Shown: positions 1 through 8,556 of the stretch, piece by piece
Layout of the letters: each line of letters begins with the position of its first letter
Numbering within the stretch: position 1 is the stretch's first letter
Assembly: GCA_902168205.1 (NCBI GenBank)
Contig: CABHOK010000004.1
Span: 124,001-188,000 of the forward strand
DNA: 64,000 nt
From: an uncultured Chitinophaga sp.
GTDB taxonomy: Bacteria > Bacteroidota > Bacteroidia > Cytophagales > Cyclobacteriaceae
Direction of reading: 5' to 3'
The notes under the pieces: generated by a model
The model's input: the letters and a program-made list of their open reading frames with translations, nothing else
Told to the model about the DNA's origin: nothing
The model's database searches: none
Made by a program: the position numbers and the translations under genes

Positions 1-189
1 TATCCCATGATCCAACTATTTTTTTTGTGAACGATCGGATGATAAAGTCTTAATATACGCTTTGTAATCAGTTGGGTTACAATTGTAACCAAGGGTTTTA
101 CGTCTTCGTAAATTGTCGTTAAAATTACATAACCAAAGCAATATATGAGCTTTGCAGAATTTGCTTCGACCCTTAGTAGTTCTGAATGT

Positions 190-606
190 ATGGTAAAAGC
201 TTTTTACCAAGATGAATACGCTACCATCGAATTGGACGACTCAATCCCATGCGTTCGTCTTACGTTAAATGGAGTACCGCGTTACAGCGAGCACTATAAC
301 TTTGTCCAGAAAAAGCGGTTGGAGTTAATGCAGCGGGAGATCCGTAACTATCCTAAACTGCACATGCTCACGGATAGTCGCACAGCAGGACCGGTGCTGG
401 ATGAAGATGTACATTACTTCAAAACGAACGTTATGCCCGCCATGGAGCGTGCAGGGGTTCGTTTTCTGGCCATTGTAATGCCCGCCAGCAAATTTACCCA
501 GATGACCATTCGCGAGATGACGGAAGATCCGCGCCTTATGACTGTCCAATATTTTGATTCCATGCGTGAAGCACGGCACTGGCTTCGCAAGATGACAACG
601 TTGTAA
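190..606 (+). CDS. STAS/SEC14-like small cytoplasmic protein
   Basis: This encodes a soluble protein of about 138 residues with no signal peptide or membrane segment. Its layout (an N-terminal beta-rich half, a central helical stretch, then a C-terminal pattern of YFDSMREARHWL) resembles small Bacteroidota proteins of the SpoIIAA-like STAS/SEC14 fold, where a late F/Y-x(4)-EA-x2-WL motif is typical. I chose the ATG at 190 because the protein then starts MVKAFYQDEY, as relatives tend to; an in-frame ATG at 145 would add 15 residues. It stands alone and converges on the next gene. Function is unknown; STAS-type domains often act in anti-sigma or lipid-linked regulation, but nothing here shows a partner. 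The family assignment is tentative. Confidence 0.55.
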   Translation: MVKAFYQDEYATIELDDSIPCVRLTLNGVPRYSEHYNFVQKKRLELMQREIRNYPKLHMLTDSRTAGPVLDEDVHYFKTNVMPAMERAGVRFLAIVMPASKFTQMTIREMTEDPRLMTVQYFDSMREARHWLRKMTTL

Positions 607-621
607 AACTATTGTCTCAAA

Positions 622-1110
622 TTACTTTTCTGACGGATTCTTTTTACCTGCCAGTAATTTCTCTATCGTTGCTTCGAGGCGTTTGGTACGTGTTTCCTCT
701 TTCTTTGCTTCGCTGACCCAGTGTGCATATTCCTTTCGGTTGGTATAGCTGAGTGTCTCAAAAAAATTAGCGGCTTTTTTATTCCGGGCAAGTACTTTTA
801 TGAGCGGCTCAGGCATTTCAACAACACGCTCTTCCGTGTCTCGCTCAATTTCTACGCGTATTGTGTCACCAACGTTTTTACCAATAGCAGCACGAATATC
901 TTTTCGTACCAGAATTACATGAAAGCCTGTTCCCATGTTGGCTAATACACCGCGATACGACACGCCATCGAACCATGCTTTTACCTTTACCTGGCCTTTG
1001 GTGCCGTATACTTTTTCGACATCAAACGGAATGGACACATAGGCCGCGTCCATCGAAGAATCCGGGTTTTCCAGTATTGCTTTAAACACTTGTTTAACAG
1101 ACGCACGCAT
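622..1110 (-). CDS. YdeI/OmpD-associated family protein with DUF1905 domain
   Basis: The N-terminal half (to about residue 85) matches the small beta-barrel DUF1905 domain, with the features vPFDVEKVYG and G-x-GFHVILVRKDIR-x-AIG. The C-terminal half carries the pattern of the YdeI/OmpD-associated family: MPEPLIKVL, then FETLSYTNRKEYAHWV, then a Lys/Glu-rich tail ending near SEK. The family is widespread and of unknown molecular function; the name comes from E. coli YdeI, linked to bacteriocin resistance. The ATG at 1110 fits family lengths; an upstream in-frame ATG at 1143 would add 11 residues. The gene is convergent with the gene at 190-606 and divergent from the kinase at 1333. Confidence 0.75.
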   Translation of the reverse strand: MRASVKQVFKAILENPDSSMDAAYVSIPFDVEKVYGTKGQVKVKAWFDGVSYRGVLANMGTGFHVILVRKDIRAAIGKNVGDTIRVEIERDTEERVVEMPEPLIKVLARNKKAANFFETLSYTNRKEYAHWVSEAKKEETRTKRLEATIEKLLAGKKNPSEK

Positions 1111-1256
1111 CGGTAAAAAATATATCGAAGTAAATTTATTCATTCTGCATCTGAAAAATCACGTTTTCAAAACAAAATGCCTCGTTTTGGACCTTTGTAC
1201 CACATAAAAGTTTGACAAACTAAAAACAGGCCGTTGTTTTGTTAGGCGTATAGAAT

Positions 1257-1265
1257 TATCTTGCA
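1257..1265 (+). promoter_or_regulatory. Candidate -7 element (TATCTTGCA) upstream of the PAS kinase
   Basis: TATCTTGCA lies about 70 bases before the kinase start, with a TTG at 1234-1236, 20 bases upstream. It resembles the Bacteroidota TAnnTTTG box with one T fewer. The same word recurs near other starts in this window. Confidence 0.35.
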
Positions 1266-1332
1266 AGGCTTGAACCCAAAGCCAAGACCCTGTCATTAAC
1301 CTATGTCAACGAGTTTGCCAGTATAAATATAT

Positions 1333-3162
1333 ATGCAGGATCTTATCAGGCATCTCCCCGCGGTCATTTACGAATACACAATCTACCCGGATGGTCAACC
1401 GAGATTCACTTATGTGAGTGAATCGAGTGAAAGCATTTTGGGACTCGCACCGGAAGTTATACTGGCCGATGCTTTTGTATTGGATTCTCTCATTCATGAA
1501 GATGACCGTGAGTCGCAGCAGGAAACTTCAGCACTCAGCATAGAAGAGGGCAGAGATTGGAATTGGGAAGGGCGTATGCGGGTAAAGGAAAATATAATCT
1601 GGGTGGAAGTAAAATCAAATCATGAATTAAGACCCGATGGTATCATCATCAGGCGTGGCGTAATACAAGATATAACGGAGCGTAAAGAACTTGCGCGTGA
1701 AAGCGAGCAACGCTATTTATCGCTTGTTGACAGATTGCCGATTGGTATAGTAGTGCACAAGCAGGGTAAACTTGTTTTTGCAAATTCGCAGGCATACCAG
1801 ATTCTGGCGTGCAAAAAATCTGATGAACTGATTGGTACCGATGTATTGAACTTCGTGCATCCCGATTATCATCAGCGTTTGGCGCGCAGAATGAAAGAGA
1901 CTGCTGGTCTGTTGGCTCCTATGGTAGAGCAACAGTATATACGCATGGATGGAAAAGTGATTGATGTGGAAACGATGTCATCACCCTTTACATTTCAGGG
2001 CGAACCCTGTATGCAGGTAATCTTTCGTGATATAACCGAACGAAAGCAAACAGAAGAGCGCATCAAGAAGAATGAGACATTACTCGCACAGCTCTTTCAA
2101 AATATACCGATGGCGGTTGTATTGCTGAATGAGCAGGGTAAAGTTGAGCAGGTAAATAAAGGCTTTGAAGAGATGTTCGGCTTTGCGCTGGATGAACTCA
2201 AAGGCAAGAGTATAAATGATTTTATTGTTCCGGAAGAACTGGTACACGAAGGGGTAGACCTGAACAATCTGATTACGGCTAATCGTATCGTAAGCATTGA
2301 GACTATACGCAAGAATAGAAACGGTAAGCTGGTAAACGTTATACTATACGGTATGCCCGTAATGCTGGATAACCAGACTATAGGTATATATGGTGTATAT
2401 GTAGATTTTACCGATCGCAAAAAAGTAGAAGAGGAATTGAAAATCCGGAATACCGAGCTGGATAATTTTGTATACAAGGTATCGCACGATCTGCGTGCGC
2501 CCCTTTCCTCTATACTGGGCCTGGTAAATCTTGCGCGACTGCCCGGTAATACCGACAATCCGATGGATTATATCGATATCATCGGTGAAAAGGTGCAGCA
2601 CCTCGATCACTTCATTGGCGATGTATTAAGTCACTCGAAGAACCTGAAGATGGATGTCACTACCAGCAAGGTGGATTTTGAACACATCATCGATCGCACT
2701 TTTGAAGATTTGAATTACCTGGAAGGTGCCAAGGAAATGGTTCGCAATGTGCGGATTGATGGTGTTGAATTTTATAGCGACCCGTGGAGGATATCCGAGA
2801 TCTTCCGTAACCTGATCTCCAACGCAGTAAAATATCGTCAGTTAAATATCAGCACAGCCGAGATCAATGTGAAAATACGGGTTGATAATCACCATGCCGA
2901 AATTGTTTTTGCCGACAATGGTATCGGTATAGATGATGTTAACCTGGCAAAGATTTTCGAAATGTTTTACCGTGCCACCGAGCAATCCGATGGTTCCGGT
3001 ATAGGTCTATATATCGTTAAGAATGCAGTTGAAAAGCTGGGCGGCCAGATTTCGGTAGCCAGCAAAGTAAACCAGGGAACGCGTTTCAGCATTGTTCTTC
3101 CTAACAGGATCAGTAGCTTTGTGCCTGCATCCAAATCTCAAGTTGTAGAAGAACACAAATGA
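1333..3162 (+). CDS. Cytoplasmic sensor histidine kinase with three PAS domains
   Basis: The 609-residue protein has three PAS domains in tandem (about residues 1-115, 120-237 and 245-365), each closing with a DITERK/DFTDRK-type motif, then a HisKA dimerisation domain and an HATPase domain. The phospho-accepting His is H385 in KVSHDLRAPLSS. The N box is FRNLISNAVK (491-500), G1 is DNGIGI (528-533) and G2 is GSGIGL (554-559). There is no signal peptide or membrane segment, so it should sense a cytoplasmic signal. No response regulator is adjacent, so it is an orphan kinase. Its stop overlaps the start of the next gene by four bases (ATGA), indicating translational coupling. Confidence 0.93.
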   Translation: MQDLIRHLPAVIYEYTIYPDGQPRFTYVSESSESILGLAPEVILADAFVLDSLIHEDDRESQQETSALSIEEGRDWNWEGRMRVKENIIWVEVKSNHELRPDGIIIRRGVIQDITERKELARESEQRYLSLVDRLPIGIVVHKQGKLVFANSQAYQILACKKSDELIGTDVLNFVHPDYHQRLARRMKETAGLLAPMVEQQYIRMDGKVIDVETMSSPFTFQGEPCMQVIFRDITERKQTEERIKKNETLLAQLFQNIPMAVVLLNEQGKVEQVNKGFEEMFGFALDELKGKSINDFIVPEELVHEGVDLNNLITANRIVSIETIRKNRNGKLVNVILYGMPVMLDNQTIGIYGVYVDFTDRKKVEEELKIRNTELDNFVYKVSHDLRAPLSSILGLVNLARLPGNTDNPMDYIDIIGEKVQHLDHFIGDVLSHSKNLKMDVTTSKVDFEHIIDRTFEDLNYLEGAKEMVRNVRIDGVEFYSDPWRISEIFRNLISNAVKYRQLNISTAEINVKIRVDNHHAEIVFADNGIGIDDVNLAKIFEMFYRATEQSDGSGIGLYIVKNAVEKLGGQISVASKVNQGTRFSIVLPNRISSFVPASKSQVVEEHK

Positions 3163-4325
3163 AGATCATTGAAGTAACTACCCCGCAGCAGGCGCGCGAA
3201 TTTCTGCTGCTACCCGTTAAGCTTTATAAGAATGAACCTGCGTGGATTCGTCCGCTCGACCAGGACATTGAAAGTGTTTTTGATCCTGAAAAAAACAAAG
3301 CGTTTCGCCACGGCACGTGTACCCGCTGGATTCTTCAGAACAAAGAAGGCGAAACCATTGGTCGTGTGGCGGCTTTCGTAAATGAAAAGATTGTTCATAA
3401 AGGCAACGACCAGCCTACTGGCGGAATGGGTTTTTTCGAATGCATCAACAATCAGGATGCTGCATTTTTACTCTTCGATCAGTGTAAAGCATGGCTACAG
3501 GCAAAAGGCATGGAAGCGATGGATGGCCCGGTTAACTTCGGAAGCCGTGATCGTTGGTGGGGCTTATTGATTGAAGGATTCGACCGTGAACCCAACTACC
3601 AGTGCAACTATAATTTTCCGTATTACAAAGATTTCTTTGAAGCATACGGTTTCCAGGTATATTTCTATCAGTTCACGTATGCACGAAGCATACAGGGACC
3701 GTTGCATCCGCGACTTTCCGAGAAGGCGGAGATAGCACGAAAAGATCCTGATTACGATTTCCGCTACCTGCGGAAAAGTGAATTTGAAAAGCTGCCGGAA
3801 TATCTGATGACGGTATATAACCGCGCATGGGCTAATCGTTCGGAAAATCCGGAGCTTACCATGGCGCAGGCAAAAGTGCTCGTAAAACAGATGAAGCCGA
3901 TCATGGATGAGAAGTTGCTATACTTTGGTTTTTATAAAGGTGAACCGGTATCATTCTTCCTGTCGCTGCCGGAGATCAACCAGATATTCAAGTATGTAAA
4001 TGGCAAGCTAGACTGGTTGGGTAAATTGAAATTCATCTGGCATACGTTCAGACGCACCAATAAAAAAGCATTTGGTATTTTGTTCGGCGTTGTTCCGGAG
4101 CATCAGGGTAAAGGATTGGATGGCGCCATGATCATCAACGCACGCGATGTATTGCAGCCCAATGCTCGCTATGAGCAGTACGAATTGAACTGGATTGGTG
4201 ACTTCAATCCGAAGATGATACTGGTGGTAGAACAGGTTGGCGCGGAACTATCAAAACGTCATGCCACGTATCGTAAACTTTTTGATGAAACGAAGCCGTT
4301 CAGGCGTGCACCGATTTTAAAATAG
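3159..4325 (+). CDS. GNAT-like acyltransferase-fold protein
   Basis: This 388-residue soluble protein belongs to a large Bacteroidota group annotated as GNAT-family N-acetyltransferase or N-acetyltransferase-like. Typical features are the N-terminal stretch PVKLYKNEPAWIRPLDQDI, the segment MEAMDGPVNFGSRDRWWGLL (about residues 125-145) and NYNFPYYKDFFEAYGF. Near the C terminus, FGVVPEHQGKGLDGAMI matches the GNAT pyrophosphate-binding motif (Q-x2-G-x-G/A), which argues for acyl-CoA binding. The substrate is unknown. The start overlaps the stop of the PAS kinase by four bases, so the two are probably co-transcribed; whether they work together is not known. Confidence 0.75.
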   Translation: MKIIEVTTPQQAREFLLLPVKLYKNEPAWIRPLDQDIESVFDPEKNKAFRHGTCTRWILQNKEGETIGRVAAFVNEKIVHKGNDQPTGGMGFFECINNQDAAFLLFDQCKAWLQAKGMEAMDGPVNFGSRDRWWGLLIEGFDREPNYQCNYNFPYYKDFFEAYGFQVYFYQFTYARSIQGPLHPRLSEKAEIARKDPDYDFRYLRKSEFEKLPEYLMTVYNRAWANRSENPELTMAQAKVLVKQMKPIMDEKLLYFGFYKGEPVSFFLSLPEINQIFKYVNGKLDWLGKLKFIWHTFRRTNKKAFGILFGVVPEHQGKGLDGAMIINARDVLQPNARYEQYELNWIGDFNPKMILVVEQVGAELSKRHATYRKLFDETKPFRRAPILK

Positions 4326-4356
4326 GTGCAGAAGTTTTCTCGTTTCCATAAACTTC

Positions 4357-4388
4357 TTTTGTCGCATAATGTTATTCGCTTACTTGCA
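4357..4388 (+). promoter_or_regulatory. Candidate hemH promoter
   Basis: TTTTG at 4357-4361 and TACTTGCA at 4381-4388 are separated by 19 bases, the spacing expected between the -33 and -7 boxes of Bacteroidota promoters. The predicted transcript would start about 14 bases before the hemH ATG. The -7 box deviates from TAnnTTTG. Confidence 0.5.
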
Positions 4389-4405
4389 ACGCGAAGTTTT
4401 CAGTC

Positions 4406-5413
4406 ATGAATAAAACCGGAGTTCTTCTTATCAATCTCGGCACGCCCGACAGTCCTTCTGTAGGCCATGTGCGTTCATACCTTTCTCAGTTTCTAAACGA
4501 TCCGCGTGTAATCGACATACCGTGGTTGCTGCGCAAAATGCTGGTGAACCTTATCATCGTTCCGTTTCGCGCACCCAAGTCTGCCAAGATCTACCAGAAG
4601 TTGTGGACAGAAAACGGTTCGCCTCTGCTATACTATAGTGAACGTGCCAGAGATTTATTACAAGAACAACTCGACAGCACATACGAAGTTCATCTCGCGA
4701 TGCGCTATAAAAATCCTTCTATACCGAACGTGCTGGAAACGATGCGTAAGAAAAATTATGAGCGCATTATTGTTGTTACTATGTTCCCGCAGTATGCTTC
4801 AGCTTCTACCGGGTCAGCATTGGAAGAAGTGATGCGTGTTGTAAGTAAATGGTGGGTTATACCGGAGCTTAAATTTGTTAGCCAATACTTTGATCATCCA
4901 TCGTATATAGAAGCTTTTGCCGAGCGTGGCAGAAAGTATAATATCAACGAATACGATCACGTGCTTTTTTCGTACCACGGTCTGCCCGAGCGCCAGGTTG
5001 ATAAAGTATATGACGAGGGGCTATGTTCAGATCACGACTGCGAGCACGAGATCACGGAAGAAAACAGATACTGCTATAAAGCAACCTGTTACGCCACTAC
5101 GCGCCTGCTTGCTGCTAAACTAAATATACCCCAGGAGAAATATACCGTTTGTTTCCAGTCACGACTCGATCAAAAGTGGCTCAAGCCTTTCTCCGATGAA
5201 GTGGTTCGCCAATGTGGAGATAAAGGAATGAAAAAAATTCTTGTATTCTCGCCAGCCTTTACTGCCGATTGCCTCGAAACTATAATCGAGATCGGAGACG
5301 AATACCAGGAAATCTTCACCGAACACAAAGGTGAAAAAGTACAACTGGTAGAAAGCCTCAACGACCATCCGCTTTGGATTAAGTGTTTGAAAGAGTTGGT
5401 ATTGGCGAAATAA
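4406..5413 (+). CDS. hemH: Ferrochelatase
   Basis: Inserts ferrous iron into protoporphyrin IX (or iron into coproporphyrin, depending on the pathway used) as a terminal step of haem synthesis. The 335-residue length and the opening KTGVLLINLGTPDSP are typical. The catalytic histidine is H191 in LFSYHGLPER, and the partner glutamate is E291 in FSPAFTADCLETIIEIG. Four cysteines, C207, C212, C223 and C228, sit within 22 residues between these motifs. That arrangement matches the class of [2Fe-2S] ferrochelatases described from Myxococcus xanthus, in which all four ligands lie in an internal segment of about 20 residues. No other haem genes are nearby. A promoter-like pair precedes it, so it is probably monocistronic. 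Confidence 0.97.
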   Translation: MNKTGVLLINLGTPDSPSVGHVRSYLSQFLNDPRVIDIPWLLRKMLVNLIIVPFRAPKSAKIYQKLWTENGSPLLYYSERARDLLQEQLDSTYEVHLAMRYKNPSIPNVLETMRKKNYERIIVVTMFPQYASASTGSALEEVMRVVSKWWVIPELKFVSQYFDHPSYIEAFAERGRKYNINEYDHVLFSYHGLPERQVDKVYDEGLCSDHDCEHEITEENRYCYKATCYATTRLLAAKLNIPQEKYTVCFQSRLDQKWLKPFSDEVVRQCGDKGMKKILVFSPAFTADCLETIIEIGDEYQEIFTEHKGEKVQLVESLNDHPLWIKCLKELVLAK

Positions 5414-5511
5414 TATATCTGTTTCAAAGGCGTGCGTAAGGGGGACGAAGCATTTTCTCCTGCTACGTAGTTTATTTGGACTTTTGTAACTTTAATACTA
5501 GTAAGGAAGCA

Positions 5512-5812
5512 ATGGCCTTATTAGCATCAAATAGAGTTACTCTGAAATTATCTCGTGCGGCTTTTTGGGATATTGATCTTGAAAAGCTGGACCTGGAGCG
5601 TTTTGCTGATTTTGCTATAATCCGAATTTTTTGAACGCGGTATGGAGCAAGATATATATATATATGAGATCATGAAGTACTTTGGTGGATCGAGAATAAT
5701 AGATTCGCTGCCCCACGCTAGTTCATTACAGCCACGTGCTATTGCTGTTGCTCAAAAACTTTTTGATCTTTCTCTAATCAATTTTCATGCTTCACGCCTT
5801 CACAACAAGTGA
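5512..5812 (+). pseudogene. Frameshifted DUF6922-like antitoxin remnant
   Basis: The reading frame from the ATG at 5512 encodes LSRAAFWDIDLEKLDLERF and is stopped at 5632 after 40 codons. The continuation ERGMEQDIYIYEIMKYFGGS follows in the frame starting at 5633 and runs to a stop at 5810. Removing one T from the run of six near 5627-5632 would rejoin the two frames. The FWD-x-D-x4-D pattern followed by (I)FERG is what I recognise from DUF6922 proteins that precede AbiEii-type nucleotidyltransferases. A TATATATATA run in the second piece may also be an expansion. The downstream toxin-like frame begins inside its end, as in intact pairs. Confidence 0.6.
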
Positions 5813-6175
5813 GGAACTACTCCAAATACTAAGAATAGTAATAAAGGTTCCTTCATTAACTTCATTCAGAATTGTTGGTGGTACTGCGCTGAGCCTTTTA
5901 AGGGGACATCGGATATCAGAAGATATCGCGATATGTTTGCTTCTGTAGAGTATGGATCTCTGAATTTTGTGGCAATTGAAAATGATATCAGAGGAGTGAT
6001 TCCCTACGTAATTAATGATGATTCAATTTTAAATCTGCCTGTTGATCTCGATAATAATTTTGGTTGCATTTACATCTTGGAATGGCTGACGAAACTTTAA
6101 TCAAAGCAGTGTCTGAAACAAAAGCACTGGGATCTAATAAAAGCTGAAATGCAGCAAGCTGTTTCTTTGCTCTGA
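5787..6175 (+). pseudogene. Decayed AbiEii/AbiGii-type nucleotidyltransferase toxin
   Basis: Three fragments in different frames together resemble an AbiEii-type nucleotidyltransferase. From the ATG at 5787, 53 codons give FRIVGGTALSLLRGHRISED, the hallmark GGTAL-x5-GHR-x-S-x-D motif, before a stop at 5946. The next piece, in the frame starting at 5930, continues DMFASVEYGSLNFVAIEND and ends at 6098. A third, at 6125-6175, gives HWDLIKAEMQQAV, like the C-terminal SWEEVK helix of the family. Two extra bases near 5927-5930 explain the first shift, and the total length is shorter than intact members, so internal sequence is also missing. AbiEii toxins act with an upstream antitoxin in phage defence or addiction; this copy cannot make a full protein. 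Confidence 0.7.
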
Positions 6176-6184
6176 GTATATAGT

Positions 6185-6901
6185 TCAATGCCCTCCCAAT
6201 TTCTTCGCAAGCTCATGCTTATATAGCGGCCCCACCGGCAACTCCGTTTTGCCAATGAAGACTGCATTCAGATTATAAGAATCAATCTTATTCATAGCCA
6301 CTATAAATGAACGATGAATACGAGTGAAGTCGTGCTCCGGCAGCATTTCTTCTAACGCTGTTATAGTTTGCTTGGTGATTACTTGTCGGTCGGGGAGGAA
6401 GATGCGAACATAATCCTTGAGACTTTCGATATAGCGAATCTCATCGACCATGATCTTTACCATTTTACGATCAGCACGCACATAGAGAAAGCGCTCTGTT
6501 TCGGTTGTGAGCGTTTCTTTATTGGATGCAGCATGCTTCTGCTCCGGATTTATAGCACGATGCACCGCGCGTAAAAAACGATCGAGCGAATACGGCTTCA
6601 AAAGATAATCAACCGCACCTAACTCAAAACCATCTACTGCGTAATCGCGATGGGCGGTAGTAAAAATTACCTTGGGAGGTGAAGGCAGCGCGCGCAGAAA
6701 ATCGATGCCTGTTAACTTGGGCATGTTTATATCAAGGAAGATCAGGTCTACCGAATTGTTCTGAATAAACTCAAAGGCCGCCATAGCATGATGACACTCC
6801 CCGGCAATCTCGAGCATAGGAGTAGCATCAATATAGGTGCGCAGGATGTCTAACGCTGGTGGTTCATCATCCACCAGCAGACAACGGAGTTTGGGGGTCA
6901 T
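6185..6901 (-). CDS. LytTR-family response regulator
   Basis: The 238-residue protein has a receiver domain (about 1-120) with acidic pocket D11-D12, phospho-acceptor D57 in LIFLDINMP, and the conserved Lys in DYLLKPY. The C-terminal half (about 135-238) is a LytTR DNA-binding domain, with the patterns IRYIESLKDYVRIF and FTRIHRSFIVAMNKI. LytTR regulators bind promoters of exported or cell-wall functions in many bacteria; the targets here are not known. It overlaps its partner kinase by four bases (6898-6901) and is translated after it, so the two form a classical LytS/LytTR-type pair. Confidence 0.95.
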   Translation of the reverse strand: MTPKLRCLLVDDEPPALDILRTYIDATPMLEIAGECHHAMAAFEFIQNNSVDLIFLDINMPKLTGIDFLRALPSPPKVIFTTAHRDYAVDGFELGAVDYLLKPYSLDRFLRAVHRAINPEQKHAASNKETLTTETERFLYVRADRKMVKIMVDEIRYIESLKDYVRIFLPDRQVITKQTITALEEMLPEHDFTRIHRSFIVAMNKIDSYNLNAVFIGKTELPVGPLYKHELAKKLGGH

Positions 6902-8007
6902 GTTTCGATAAGTTTGATCGAGCCGAGTTCTATAGCCAGCGATACTACAAAAGTATCTGCGTCTTCGGTAATACGAAGTTCGTGTGCATTAGGATATAAT
7001 AATTGAAGTCGTTTTTTTACATTTTGTAACCCCATGTGTATGGAGTTTGGATTGTTGTGATCAATAGCTCTGCCGTTGATCAGTTTGAACTTCAGCGCGG
7101 TTTCGTTTACCTGCAAGTCCAGACTCATCCAGGCTTGCTCAATCATTTCATTAGCGCCATGCTTGAAACTGTTTTCCAGGAAGGGCAATAGTAGAAGCGG
7201 TGCAATGGCATTTTTTTCAATGTCACCTTTTATGTTTACCGATATATCCAGTCGGCTGCCAAACCTGCCTTTCTCCAGTTCGATATAGTGAAGCAGCACT
7301 TCAACTTCTTTGCCGAGATTAACCGTAACGTTTGTACAATCCGTGAGTATATATCGCATCAGCTTGGAGAGCTTGAGAATAGCTTCCGGAGTTTCGTCTG
7401 ATTTTTTTAAGGCGAGTGAATATATACTGTTCAGTGTGTTGAACATGAAGTGCGGATGGATTTGTCCTTTCAGAATTTCCAGTTCCGCTTTTATGCGCTC
7501 CTTTTCGAGTTGCTCGGTCTCGATTTTCTTTTGATACCAGTGCTTGATCAGTTTGATGGCAACGGCAAAGCCTGCGATCGTCATCGAACCACGTAAACCA
7601 CCCATGAAGGAGAAGAAGAATGTCATGGCCTTGACGGGGTGATGGAGATATATCCGCAAAGGCGTGATCAGGTAATAATTCACGACAGGTGACAAGGCTG
7701 CTGCAATAAGTATTAGGGCGATTACCCAGACAAAACCGACCCAATACCGATCGCGAAAAATTATATACGGCAACACATAGTATATAATGGCATAGCTCAG
7801 AAACATGTGCTGTGGCAGGTATATGAACGACTCTATGTAGGATATAGCAAAGAAGTTCGTGGCACGACCTTCTATATAGTAAAAGCCGTAAATGAAACCC
7901 TGGAACGCCCAGCAGACAGTCCAGAATAAGGCGTGCCTGCCTAACCGGTAACTGGTTTTGTTCGACAAGACAAGTCTGGAAAAGAAACTATCCATATCTA
8001 TAAACAT
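6898..8007 (-). CDS. LytS-type membrane sensor histidine kinase
   Basis: The 369-residue protein has four predicted membrane helices in the N-terminal half (about residues 25-45, 60-82, 90-110 and 128-150), a short coiled coil, then a His_kinase domain (PF06580 type). The motif is QIHPHFMFNTLNSIYS at 182-197, with H186 the expected phosphorylated residue, followed by an HATPase domain with PLLLLPFLENSFKHG. There is no dedicated extracellular sensor domain, so the signal is probably sensed within the membrane. It is the first gene of a two-gene operon with the LytTR regulator downstream. The start at 8007 is reasonable; MDSFFSRL five residues in is a possible alternative. Confidence 0.93.
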   Translation of the reverse strand: MFIDMDSFFSRLVLSNKTSYRLGRHALFWTVCWAFQGFIYGFYYIEGRATNFFAISYIESFIYLPQHMFLSYAIIYYVLPYIIFRDRYWVGFVWVIALILIAAALSPVVNYYLITPLRIYLHHPVKAMTFFFSFMGGLRGSMTIAGFAVAIKLIKHWYQKKIETEQLEKERIKAELEILKGQIHPHFMFNTLNSIYSLALKKSDETPEAILKLSKLMRYILTDCTNVTVNLGKEVEVLLHYIELEKGRFGSRLDISVNIKGDIEKNAIAPLLLLPFLENSFKHGANEMIEQAWMSLDLQVNETALKFKLINGRAIDHNNPNSIHMGLQNVKKRLQLLYPNAHELRITEDADTFVVSLAIELGSIKLIET

Positions 8008-8189
8008 ACTCGATCGACTGATTAAAGTTTGATTCCATTACGGTTTGTAGACGAAAATGGAGGAATCGTAGACGGAATATTTTAATCGAAGTTCCAGGCA
8101 TGCCGGTCTAGAAACACGATGCATCGGTCTTATCTGTGAAAATCGAGAGGCGTCTATTCCGTATTTCATTACTAAAAGACCCTTTTACT

Positions 8190-8483
8190 ATGAAACGAAT
8201 ATTAACCCTTACAGCCGCGATACTGACTATAACAGTGTCTGCGTTTAGTCAGCAGGACAAATCACTTTACTGGGTGGTAGAAACCAATACGCAGATTAAA
8301 AATTACTCAGTAGTGCGATTCTATAACCACAACAATCAACTGGTGCATGAAGTAGCGATGGATCATGTACGCATTGATGTTACCAAACCAAAGCATCAGC
8401 GCAAGCTTAACCAACTGCTTAAAAATTATCAGGATCGTGTGGCCAGCACATCCAAAAGGAACAAGTCGAAACGATCGATTTGA
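8190..8483 (+). CDS. Small exported protein of unknown function
   Basis: The ATG at 8190 gives a 97-residue precursor with a clear signal peptide (MKRILTLTAAILTITVSAFSQ), so the mature protein should be periplasmic or surface-exposed. The mature part is short, has WVVETNTQIKNYSVVRFYN and ends in a basic, Lys/Arg/Ser-rich tail. I do not recognise a family. The in-frame ATG at 8136 would place the signal peptide internally and is less likely. A strong terminator lies 18 bases after the stop. The gene is divergent from the LytS kinase. Confidence 0.7.
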   Translation: MKRILTLTAAILTITVSAFSQQDKSLYWVVETNTQIKNYSVVRFYNHNNQLVHEVAMDHVRIDVTKPKHQRKLNQLLKNYQDRVASTSKRNKSKRSI

Positions 8484-8500
8484 TTTAGATTAAATGGTTC

Positions 8501-8530
8501 GCCCGGCTACGAGATGGCCGGGCTTTTTTT
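8501..8530 (+). terminator. Rho-independent terminator
   Basis: GCCCGGC and GCCGGGC form a perfect 7-bp GC-rich stem, followed by a run of seven T. It ends the transcript of the small exported protein. Confidence 0.85.
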
Positions 8531-8556
8531 GCTATAGCTATAGCTTCAATGTATGG

